A stretch of 43,649 nucleotides of DNA from Halieaceae bacterium (GTDB taxonomy: Bacteria > Pseudomonadota > Gammaproteobacteria > Pseudomonadales > Halieaceae), in the NCBI GenBank assembly GCA_902520195.1, contig CABYND010000016.1:1-43649 (forward strand). The letters are read 5' to 3'. Position numbers and translations under genes: made by a program. Shown in pieces: positions 17,472 through 24,505 of this stretch; positions within the stretch are counted from its first letter, which is position 1, and the number at the start of each line of letters is the position of its first letter. The notes under the pieces are model-generated. The model was not told where the DNA came from, searched no databases, and was given only the letters and a program-made list of their open reading frames with translations.

Positions 17472-18689
17472 GTGGGAACAAAACGCCTGACCGAGCGCGG
17501 GATCCAAACCCTGGGGCCGGGTCGGCACTGCGACGGCGATGGTCTGTACCTGCTGGTGTCGCCCACTGGCCGGCGTAGCTGGGTGCTTCGCTACCAGCTG
17601 CGGGGTAAAAGGCGGGACATGGGGCTTGGACCCTATCCCTATGTCTCGCTACAAGTCGCCAGGCAACGCGCCTTTGAAGAGCGCTCTTTGGTGAAAGTCG
17701 ACGGCGAGGATCCCATCACCCGGCGGCGTCTGCGAGGCGCGGAAAGCAGTGCTGATTTCGCCTCCGTCACCTACGAATATATAAGACTCAAAGCGCCTGG
17801 GTGGCGTAGCCCAAAAAGTGCGGCGCAGTGGACTTCTAGTCTCGAAACGTACGCCTTTCCAGTTCTGGGAAGACTGCCCGTATCCGCTATCACCATCGAT
17901 CACGTGCTGGCTGTCCTAAAACCTATTTGGGTGGAGAAGACCGAAACCGCCTCGCGGGTGCGGCAGCGGCTCGAGGCCATACTGAGCTTTGCGATCGCTA
18001 CCGAGCGACGCACTGCTGAGAACGCCGCTCAATGGCAAGGCCGACTTGAGCATGTGCTGCCTGCGCCAACCAAGGTCACACAGGTTAAGCATCACGCGGC
18101 GCTCGATTGGCGCGAGGCGCCCAGGCTATGGCCTCACATCAACGCTGCATCCGGGCAATCAGCTCGCGCCGTGGCTTTCCTATATCTGACAGCCGCCCGC
18201 TCTTCAGAGGTGCGCTTCGCTCAATTCTCGGAGTTCGATCTGGATGAGGGTTTGTGGAGTCTGCCGGGTGAGCGGATGAAGAATGGCAAACCTCACCGTG
18301 TGCCGTTAAGTGATCAGGCTATGCAGGTGATCAGGCGGCAGGCAAAGACGGCGACCAATAAGTCGGTATTCACTAACTCCAAAGATCAGCCTTTGAGCGA
18401 TACGGCGCTCGCCAAGGTGCTCAAATCCTACCCACAAAAGACCACTATCCATGGTTTGCGCTCAACGTTTCGGGACTGGGCAGGGGAGGCCACCTCCCAT
18501 CCCAGAGAGATCATCGAAATGGCGCTTGCTCATAGCACCCACAACGCGACCGAGGCGGCCTACGCCCGCGGTGACATGCTGCTAAAGCGGCGGCGCTTGA
18601 TGGAAGACTGGGCACAGTTCTTAACGGTGCCTGAGCGTGAAATAGAGGACCTGATAGAGATCAGAGCGGATCGGAAGGAGTGGTTATGA
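17472..18689 (+). CDS. int: Tyrosine integrase, P4 type
   Basis: The product (405 residues from GTG 17472) has the N-terminal DUF4102-like arm-binding domain (GPGRHCDGDGLYLLVSPTGRRSWVLRYQLRGKRRD in part; GLGPYPYVSLQVAR), a core-binding domain (about 100-200) and the catalytic domain with Arg in TAARSSEVR, HGLRSTFRDWAG (H-xx-R) and ALAHSTHNATEAAYARG (His and nucleophile Tyr). It recombines the tRNA-Ser 3' end with the island circle. GTG 17472 follows GGGAG by 6 nt; an upstream GTG at 17436 is in frame but unlike the family. The last codons overlap the next gene by 4 bp (ATGA). Confidence 0.95.
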   Translation: MGTKRLTERGIQTLGPGRHCDGDGLYLLVSPTGRRSWVLRYQLRGKRRDMGLGPYPYVSLQVARQRAFEERSLVKVDGEDPITRRRLRGAESSADFASVTYEYIRLKAPGWRSPKSAAQWTSSLETYAFPVLGRLPVSAITIDHVLAVLKPIWVEKTETASRVRQRLEAILSFAIATERRTAENAAQWQGRLEHVLPAPTKVTQVKHHAALDWREAPRLWPHINAASGQSARAVAFLYLTAARSSEVRFAQFSEFDLDEGLWSLPGERMKNGKPHRVPLSDQAMQVIRRQAKTATNKSVFTNSKDQPLSDTALAKVLKSYPQKTTIHGLRSTFRDWAGEATSHPREIIEMALAHSTHNATEAAYARGDMLLKRRRLMEDWAQFLTVPEREIEDLIEIRADRKEWL

Positions 18690-18865
18690 GGGAGTTCGAC
18701 AAACCCTTACTGACTATAAGGGAGGCTTGTCGGTTTCTAGGACTAAGCCGAAGTACCGTGTATCGACTGATCTCAGATGGCGACCTCAGACGGATCAAAA
18801 TATACAACCGTAGTTTGATAGCGCGACAGGACCTTGATGCATATGTAGGCCGCCTTTTGTCATAG
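18686..18865 (+). CDS. Excisionase-like HTH protein (helix-turn-helix 17 type)
   Basis: A 59-residue protein: LLTIREACRFLGLSRSTVYRLISDGDLRRIKI followed by a basic wing (NRSLIARQDLDAYV). This is the MerR-like winged helix of excisionase/HTH_17 proteins, which bend DNA at the attachment site and direct the integrase to excision. ATG 18686 is preferred over the in-frame GTG at 18680 because AAGGAG lies 6 nt before it. Start and the integrase stop overlap as ATGA, so translation is coupled. Regulator of integrase expression is an alternative role. Confidence 0.85.
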   Translation: MREFDKPLLTIREACRFLGLSRSTVYRLISDGDLRRIKIYNRSLIARQDLDAYVGRLLS

Positions 18866-19050
18866 CCCACCGTCAATATTCAGCTCGCTATCTTATTACT
18901 GCTACTTCCACAATTTAGGGCGTTTCCATGATCAAAGGAGTTTTGCTACTGGAGTGTCGCTGTGCCGGACTTTTGTTAAAAGTCAAAATACCGAACCTGT
19001 TGTTCTAGCCATAGGTGCAAAAGTGTTCAAAGAGTTCCGGCATTACGGCA

Positions 19051-19863
19051 TTAAAACGCGGTTTTTTTCCGAACGACTCGGCCCTCGCTCTTTCGATGCA
19101 TTTCGAGTGTGGGGTGCTCAGAGAGGAAACTTGTCACCTGGGCGATGAACCGTCTTTGACTGGGCATTGAGCCAAGGTTAGTAAGATCTTCTACATCGTA
19201 TCTGAAAGATTTGTAGAGCGACGACAACCTCTTTTCTCCATGTTTCAGGCAACCCTCTAAACCACCATCTTCAAGCCACATCAGGACTAGATCTGCATCA
19301 TGGAACCATTGTTTGGTGGCAGTCTCTACAAATGGGGGAATGTCGTAGCATTTCCTGGCGATTAGCTTTTGCAACTCGAAGACGACCAAAGAGAGGAGTA
19401 AATCACTTTGTTCCCTCGCGGCGCGGGCACCTATTTCAGGCACTCTATCCTCTTTCGGTATGACCCGATCGAAGGGAATGACGGCTAACCTTCTCATAAC
19501 ACCGTTATCAACACCGCCTTGGAAGCCTGGGAGAGTGTTCGAGGCGAAAACATTGACCACTGAATTTTTGAAGCTGAACGGCTCTTTATAAACGGCTTTG
19601 GCTGTGACGACATCACCGGTGATGACTTGTTTCATTTTCTCCGAGGCGATTGCTTTATAGGAGGACAATTCGTCAGAGAGGTTGGCCATTTTTCCGCACA
19701 AGAGGGCGAGGTATTGTTCCCTTTTGAAATCCGCTGGCGGAACGGATGCCACAGCCTCGTCAGGCAAGAAGCCGCGGATGAGTTCTAGAATCTGTGATTT
19801 TCCATTGGCGGCCCTTGGGCCATATAAAATAAATGCTTTGGGTTCGACGAGCAGATTAGACAT
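19051..19863 (-). CDS. P4-like primase-helicase, C-terminal SF3 helicase part (separated by an in-frame stop)
   Basis: The 270-residue product has the superfamily 3 helicase motifs of phage/plasmid replication proteins: Walker A GPRAANGKS, Walker B-like NLSDELSS, and motif C VVNVFASNTLPGF, with an Arg-rich MRRLAVIPFDRV. It is in the same frame as the primase gene upstream: TAA at 19912-19914 is followed by 16 sense codons and then this ATG. A single protein of about 760 residues is the family norm. If translation restarts at 19863, Walker A comes only 16 residues after the start and the D5_N region is lost, so independent activity is doubtful. Read-through or a lost function are alternatives. 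Confidence 0.85.
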   Translation of the reverse strand: MSNLLVEPKAFILYGPRAANGKSQILELIRGFLPDEAVASVPPADFKREQYLALLCGKMANLSDELSSYKAIASEKMKQVITGDVVTAKAVYKEPFSFKNSVVNVFASNTLPGFQGGVDNGVMRRLAVIPFDRVIPKEDRVPEIGARAAREQSDLLLSLVVFELQKLIARKCYDIPPFVETATKQWFHDADLVLMWLEDGGLEGCLKHGEKRLSSLYKSFRYDVEDLTNLGSMPSQRRFIAQVTSFLSEHPTLEMHRKSEGRVVRKKTAF

Positions 19864-19911
19864 ACCGGAACAGGCGATTCCAATAATCTGCAGGATCAGA
19901 GTTTCCAGAGT

Positions 19912-21327
19912 TTAAGCCTTCCAATCCTGTCCAAAGCACCCCTCAAACAACGTTTTTAGGAGTCCAGATGCCTCGGGAGCAGGCCCCGGTGCCCAACGTG
20001 CATCGAGTGTGTGCCGCTGCCCATGTGCCGGGTTGTGTGGTTCCAAAGTAGCCTCCCCATCAGCAGAAATCGCAATAAAGCCGCTCTGACAGTTGATCCC
20101 ACAGGCGCGCCGGGAAAAAAAATCGGGCTGCGCGCAGATGCTATGAAATTCGAAAATCGAGCCGTCTATAAAACTTTTGTTACTGATAATTTTTTTGTTG
20201 CCAATTAGCGTCCCATCGAGATCTTGGATCAGGGCTCTTTGATCTTGTTGCGGCATTGCCCCCCAATGAGTGGCCTCGAAAGTCCACAGGTCTCCCTCTG
20301 CAAAAATCGGTGTTCGCCCGTCGCTCGACAGGTGTGCTTTCAAGGCTTTCGCAATAGAGGTGTGGCTTATATTGCTCGATGCAAGCCGTTTAACCCGTTG
20401 CCAACCCTGGGTGCTAGCACGGGTATAGATTGCATCTATGCCGGTGCGCGTCGGGTTAAGAGATTTAAATGTGTTCTCAACATCTCTAGGTCCTTTGTAG
20501 CTGCTGGGGGTTGATCCGTTGGGCCTTCGTTTTGACCATTCCTGGAATAACGCCTCGCCCTCTGCCTCGGGGAAAGCGGCTTTCAGCGCATGTCCGATGG
20601 CAATCCACTCTTCTCGATGCTCTGGGTCAAGATACTGCAGGGCTTCCCTGACTTCTTCGACTTGTTCAGATTTTAGTGGCATAGCAATCGGAAACCGCGA
20701 ATCAGCCTGCACAGCGTCATCGGGCGGCGTGGCAACCGACAGATCTTGAACTGATGCTGTTTTCTGAAGAAAGGCAGTAATCTGTGCGCCAAGCTGTCTA
20801 AGCTGAAGCTCAGTCACAGCTGTCAGTTGGCCAAATGCCACTTGAGTGAGGTCCTCGCTGGGCCACGTGTAAGGTTGCTTTGTGCCTGGGTGGCGGCTGA
20901 AGACCACCGCCTGATTTCCCTCGCCCAGAAACTCGACTTGTTGTTTTTGACCGTCTATGAATACCTCCGGTGTGGTCCGTTTCGGAACAGGTTCTCCTGC
21001 GTTGCGATAGAACAGCATTACCTTGGGACTCTGGCCTATTCGGCTGGGACTGGGACCGAGTTTCTCAACGCAAAGCGCCTGAACCTCTTTGGCAATCATT
21101 TCGTCATTGCAGTCGATATCAATACCCACCGTGGCTCCCATCACAATCCCCACACCACAGTTCCCGTATTGATTAATCAGCTTATTAACCAGCGAATAAT
21201 CAGAGAAGTCCATTTGCGTCCATGCACCGACGGCTGGCCGCTTGGTTTGGGGTCGGATCGGTAGAGGTAAGTACCCATTATTGAGCAGGGGTAAAGCATA
21301 GTTCTGGTAGGTAGGCTCACGACTCAC
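19912..21327 (-). CDS. Primase N-terminal part of split P4-like replication protein
   Basis: About 471 residues from GTG 21327. The N-terminal half is an AEP-type prim-pol domain: GVGIVMGATVGIDIDCND (catalytic DxD), VMLFYRN, and FSRHPGTKQPYTW (motif II His). A PriCT-like domain follows (REEWIAIGHALKAAF, GPRDVENTFKSL), then the start of the D5_N region. The frame ends at TAA 19912-19914, where family members continue into the helicase. The start was chosen because GGAGGTGCATC precedes the GTG and because it overlaps the stop of the AlpA-like gene, implying coupling. The protein would prime island replication if joined to its helicase part. Confidence 0.88.
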   Translation of the reverse strand: MSREPTYQNYALPLLNNGYLPLPIRPQTKRPAVGAWTQMDFSDYSLVNKLINQYGNCGVGIVMGATVGIDIDCNDEMIAKEVQALCVEKLGPSPSRIGQSPKVMLFYRNAGEPVPKRTTPEVFIDGQKQQVEFLGEGNQAVVFSRHPGTKQPYTWPSEDLTQVAFGQLTAVTELQLRQLGAQITAFLQKTASVQDLSVATPPDDAVQADSRFPIAMPLKSEQVEEVREALQYLDPEHREEWIAIGHALKAAFPEAEGEALFQEWSKRRPNGSTPSSYKGPRDVENTFKSLNPTRTGIDAIYTRASTQGWQRVKRLASSNISHTSIAKALKAHLSSDGRTPIFAEGDLWTFEATHWGAMPQQDQRALIQDLDGTLIGNKKIISNKSFIDGSIFEFHSICAQPDFFSRRACGINCQSGFIAISADGEATLEPHNPAHGQRHTLDARWAPGPAPEASGLLKTLFEGCFGQDWKA

Positions 21328-21556
21328 GATGCACCTCCAGCTTGGTATCGATCCAGGCTTCAAGGTCCGTGGTTCGGCAGCCAACAGCACGAGGGCTTAG
21401 GACGATTTTTTTAGGAAAATCCGGTGCTCGACTTAGTCTGTACAGATACCGAACAGAGATGCCCAGCATGCGGGCTGCCTGCTCTGGCCGCGCAATTTGG
21501 CTTTGTTTACGCAGGCGGGCAGTACTTGATGGAAAGGGTTTTTTAGGGCTATTCAT
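21317..21556 (-). CDS. AlpA-family HTH regulator
   Basis: A 79-residue protein with QIARPEQAARMLGISVRYLYRLSRAPDFPKKIVLSPRAVGCRTTDLEAWI, the AlpA/excisionase-like winged helix; only the core is quoted in parts. AlpA regulates integrase genes in the P4/CP4-57 family. The ATG at 21556 follows GAGGAACC. It precedes the primase gene and overlaps its start by 11 bases, as often seen in P4-like islands. With the excisionase-like gene at 18686, the island has two HTH regulators, one at each side of the replication gene. Which of them drives excision is not known. Confidence 0.85.
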   Translation of the reverse strand: MNSPKKPFPSSTARLRKQSQIARPEQAARMLGISVRYLYRLSRAPDFPKKIVLSPRAVGCRTTDLEAWIDTKLEVHRES

Positions 21557-21929
21557 GGCGTGGTTCCTCGATCGAGCGTCGAGGAGGCGAACAGGTGTGT
21601 CCCCAACGCAATTAACGTCAGAAAACATCACCCTTTGCCACTCGCAGAGCCGAATACTGCGGCCTCCCAGTGAGGGAGAGGGGGTTTGCGCTCTCGTCAC
21701 AGAGCTTATGCAGCTTGACCAAGCACCCGTCACATTTTTCCGTTTATTCGGTCACGGCGCGACGTGTCAGAACGTTAGCGGACTAGCCGCATTCTGTCAA
21801 AAAAATTATATAAAACATTAGGTTATATGCGATTATATGGGGCTCTAAATGATGGCGCTCTAAGAAGTTGGCGCCGATCTGAAGTGTTGTGATGAATAAA
21901 CTCATGCAGCCATAGTAGAGAGTAAAGCA
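21557..21929. other. Divergent control region of replication and nuclease genes
   Basis: No gene is seen. On the minus strand TTGACA (21795-21800) and TAACGT (21772-21777) are 17 bp apart and could drive alpA-primase. A dyad GCGG-N5-CCGC lies in the spacer and may be an operator. The part from 21800 to 21840 is very A+T-rich. A promoter for the nuclease gene at 21930 was not identified. Confidence 0.4.
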
Positions 21930-22748
21930 ATGGCCAGGCACCGAGGAAAATTTAAACCCGATAATCCAGCCCCTTACGAGTTGTCTCGAAGTGCAATCGA
22001 GAAAATGATCAAGTGCGAAGCTTGCTTCTGGCTGGAGAAGGTTAAGGGCATCAAAACACCAAGCATGCCCGGGTTTAACCTCAATACGAATACAGACACT
22101 CTTTTAAAAAAGGACTTTGATGCGGTTCGAGGAAAAGGTCCGCATCCGCTGATGGAGGCCTCAGGCCTGTCCCATTTGCGGCCTTTCTGGCATGAGGATA
22201 TTGGAAAGTGGGCGGATTCGATGCACTTCGGTGCAGAGGGCCGTTTCCATTTTGATCATCAAGAAACCAATATCCGGTTTGGTGGTGGCTTGGATGATGT
22301 GTGGGAAAACATCGAGACCGGGGAGCTGCACGTCGTTGATTATAAAAGCACTGCGCAGCTAGGAAAGGAGTCCAAGCCCCTCGACAAATCATTCATATCG
22401 GCACCGGAGGACCCCTCCAAGCCAGACTATAAAGCTGGGTATAGACGGCAGATGGACATGTACCAGTGGATTACCAGACGGCTCGGCTTCGACGTCTCTG
22501 ATACGGGTTATTTTGTTTACGTTGATGGCCAGCATCGGAATGAGCAGGGAATGCTGGACGGCGATAGTCCAACTCAGGCATGGATGCGTTTTAACGTTTC
22601 CGTAATACCCTACGAAGGTAATGACACTTGGGTGGAAGATGCGTTGCGAAGAGCCAAATACCTAGTTAGCGAGGTCGACGACTCTCCGGAGCACGCTACA
22701 TGCTGCGAATACGGCCAGTATCTTGCCAAGCTCGCTGCGCTGGGATAA
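21930..22748 (+). CDS. PD-(D/E)XK nuclease-superfamily protein
   Basis: The 272-residue protein has a RecB/Cas4-like nuclease core: GGGLDDVWE (Asp122), VVDYKST (Asp137-x-Lys139) and YRRQMDMYQW (Gln of motif QxxxY). Two Cys at 29 and 32 (CEAC) and two at 258-259 (CC near the C terminus) flank the core at both ends, as the Fe-S cluster cysteines do in Cas4/AddB-type nucleases; only the pattern is seen, and cluster binding is inference. No Cas genes or CRISPR array are nearby. It runs in the same direction as the methyltransferase cassette, 295 bp ahead of it, and could serve either island replication or the defence cargo. Confidence 0.75.
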   Translation: MARHRGKFKPDNPAPYELSRSAIEKMIKCEACFWLEKVKGIKTPSMPGFNLNTNTDTLLKKDFDAVRGKGPHPLMEASGLSHLRPFWHEDIGKWADSMHFGAEGRFHFDHQETNIRFGGGLDDVWENIETGELHVVDYKSTAQLGKESKPLDKSFISAPEDPSKPDYKAGYRRQMDMYQWITRRLGFDVSDTGYFVYVDGQHRNEQGMLDGDSPTQAWMRFNVSVIPYEGNDTWVEDALRRAKYLVSEVDDSPEHATCCEYGQYLAKLAALG

Positions 22749-23043
22749 ATACGCTCACCCGTTCATTGTCTCAAAGTAGTTCATTTTTCCTCGCTTTTGT
22801 GATCATCAGTACCTTCTGTGGTTTTAATTTGGGGTTGACTGGGGTTAACATTTAAAGGACAGCGGTATCTACTGTCAGGCGCCTCTGACTAGAGCGGTGT
22901 CATCATTTTTTATGAGCCGCCGTCTGTTTGGGAACTCGCCATACAGTTTTCGCTGGCGATGAACAGATTGAGCTGTACGCAAGCGTGGATCAAGGCCGGA
23001 TCATAATGGATGTCTAAACTTATAAAGTTGGCCTCACACAGAT
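22749..23043. other. Control region before methyltransferase cassette
   Basis: No gene is seen. A near-tandem GGGGTTgACt/GGGGTTaACa repeat lies at 22831-22850, and GACAG-N9-CTGTC at 22858-22876. TATAAA (23021-23026) is a possible -10 that would give a very short leader, with no ribosome site before the methyltransferase ATG. Confidence 0.35.
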
Positions 23044-24177
23044 ATGAGAGAGTACGCTAGCTTTTTCAGCGGCATAGGGGGGCTTGAGGCAAGCACCCCT
23101 GCGGTTAGCTTTTGTGAGATCGAACCGCGCGCTCGCGATGTTCTTGGCGAACGATTTCCCGATTCGCCCGTATACCACGATATTCGCAAAGTTCAGAAGG
23201 TGGACTGTGAAGTTGTTGTGGGAGGTTGGCCGTGTCAGGACATCAGCGTTGCTGGAACCGGCAGGGGGCTAGAAGGGCCAAATTCCAAGCTTTTTTATGA
23301 GCTTCTTAGGGTTGCTAAGTTATCCTCAGCTGAAGTAGTCGTGGCGGAAAATGTGTCCAACGTGTTGCGACTGGAGGGTGGGCGCATATTTAGAATAATA
23401 CTCTCAGAGTTCCAAAAATCCGGTTTTCCCTACATTGCATGGCGATCAATAAATGCTCGGGAGTTTGGATTGCCTCATCATCGTAATAGGGTTTTCCTCG
23501 TCGCGGCTGCTTGCCTGAACACTGCGACGTCGTTGTTCAGGGACCATCAGTGCCAAGCAGGGTTAACTCAAGACGACCCCGTGGCAGGCTTTTACTGGAC
23601 CGCTGGAACACATTCGATAAATTATTCGGTGGGATACGTTCCAACGATTAAAGTCGGCTCTTCTCTTTCTATTCCATCTCCTCCCGCCATTCATTTTGAA
23701 GATACGGTGCGATTACTCTCGCCTGAAGAAGCTCTGAGATTGCAAGGTTTCACCGATATCAAAGTAGAGAATTTTTCAAAAAGCGACATCTATAGAATGG
23801 CAGGGAATGCTGTTGCGGCACCTGTGGGCAGATTCGTTCTCGACGGTATTCTTCAGGGGCTTGAAGCCCAAGATTTTGAGACCAAGTCGCAGATGTCCAT
23901 GTTCAATGATGACGTTCTTGATGAAGTGGGCCCGATTCCGAAATCTGGGATTTTTGACGGAGAGATAACAGAGGTACTGTTAAAGAAGAACTCACTAGCT
24001 GCCAACCTATCTGAATATATCGACCCAAGAAACAGGGCGCCTATTTCCGCTAGGGCCGCCCTTGGGCTGTTAAGCCGACTTGACAGGAGCAAGATGCCCT
24101 GTCCAGAAAACCTCAGAAGCGTGTTAACCAGAATCTCAGAATCGAAAGCCATATCAGCTGATAATGTCGGCATCTAG
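23044..24177 (+). CDS. C5 cytosine DNA methyltransferase
   Basis: The 377-residue enzyme has all major motifs of DNA (cytosine-5) methyltransferases: I FFSGIGGLE, IV GGWPCQDIS with catalytic Cys64, VI VVAENV (Glu102), VIII REFGLPHHRNRVFLVA, IX LLSPEEALRLQGF and X MAGNAVAAPVGRFV. The target-recognition segment between VIII and IX is short, so the recognition site is probably short. About 75 residues follow motif X and are not part of the catalytic core. It is first in a four-gene overlapping run (14 bp overlap with the next gene). It probably marks host DNA against the nuclease genes downstream. The start lacks a clear ribosome site. Confidence 0.95.
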   Translation: MREYASFFSGIGGLEASTPAVSFCEIEPRARDVLGERFPDSPVYHDIRKVQKVDCEVVVGGWPCQDISVAGTGRGLEGPNSKLFYELLRVAKLSSAEVVVAENVSNVLRLEGGRIFRIILSEFQKSGFPYIAWRSINAREFGLPHHRNRVFLVAAACLNTATSLFRDHQCQAGLTQDDPVAGFYWTAGTHSINYSVGYVPTIKVGSSLSIPSPPAIHFEDTVRLLSPEEALRLQGFTDIKVENFSKSDIYRMAGNAVAAPVGRFVLDGILQGLEAQDFETKSQMSMFNDDVLDEVGPIPKSGIFDGEITEVLLKKNSLAANLSEYIDPRNRAPISARAALGLLSRLDRSKMPCPENLRSVLTRISESKAISADNVGI

Positions 24178-24505
24178 AAGGTGGTCTGATTCGGAATGCG
24201 TTGTGCTTGTGGCACTGTACATGTGCTCAGACTTCGCAATTGCGGATGATGAGCGTGCTGAAAACGCACTAATAGCCTCGGACCTGTCTAGAAACCCATC
24301 ATCGGTTGATAGGCAATGGCGTAACATCAAGGATTACCTCAATCGTATCGAAGGAAAAAATATCAGTAACACGTTAAAGCATTTTTGCGATGCGGCTGTG
24401 GAAGATGTTGAGAGCGTCACCGGGCTAGCCTTATATTTTTGCGGCCTCTCTGGCTGGGAACACATCGGGAAAATTTTGGATGAGCGGACTGAACAAGAAA
24501 CCTGA
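24164..24505 (+). CDS. Small HTH-like protein between methyltransferase and MORC ATPase
   Basis: A 113-residue protein. Its first half, RRWSDSECVVLVALYM and LSRNPSSVDRQWRNIKDYL, resembles the small helical domain found at the N terminus of some HNH-type nucleases (pattern RRWT-x-EL...LY...RNPSSVxxxxxNF), which is thought to bind DNA or a partner. Only the domain is here, without a nuclease. The remainder is helical with no motif I recognise. It overlaps the methyltransferase by 14 bp and the ATPase by 26 bp, so its translation is tied to both and its dose is probably fixed relative to them. Function unknown; a specificity or bridging subunit is my guess. Confidence 0.7.
   Translation: MSASRRWSDSECVVLVALYMCSDFAIADDERAENALIASDLSRNPSSVDRQWRNIKDYLNRIEGKNISNTLKHFCDAAVEDVESVTGLALYFCGLSGWEHIGKILDERTEQET

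Noticed and set aside
18866-19050. Open frame from 18954 after the excisionase-like gene
   Set aside because: It runs opposite to the helicase gene, overlaps its 3' end, and has no ribosome site or known motif.
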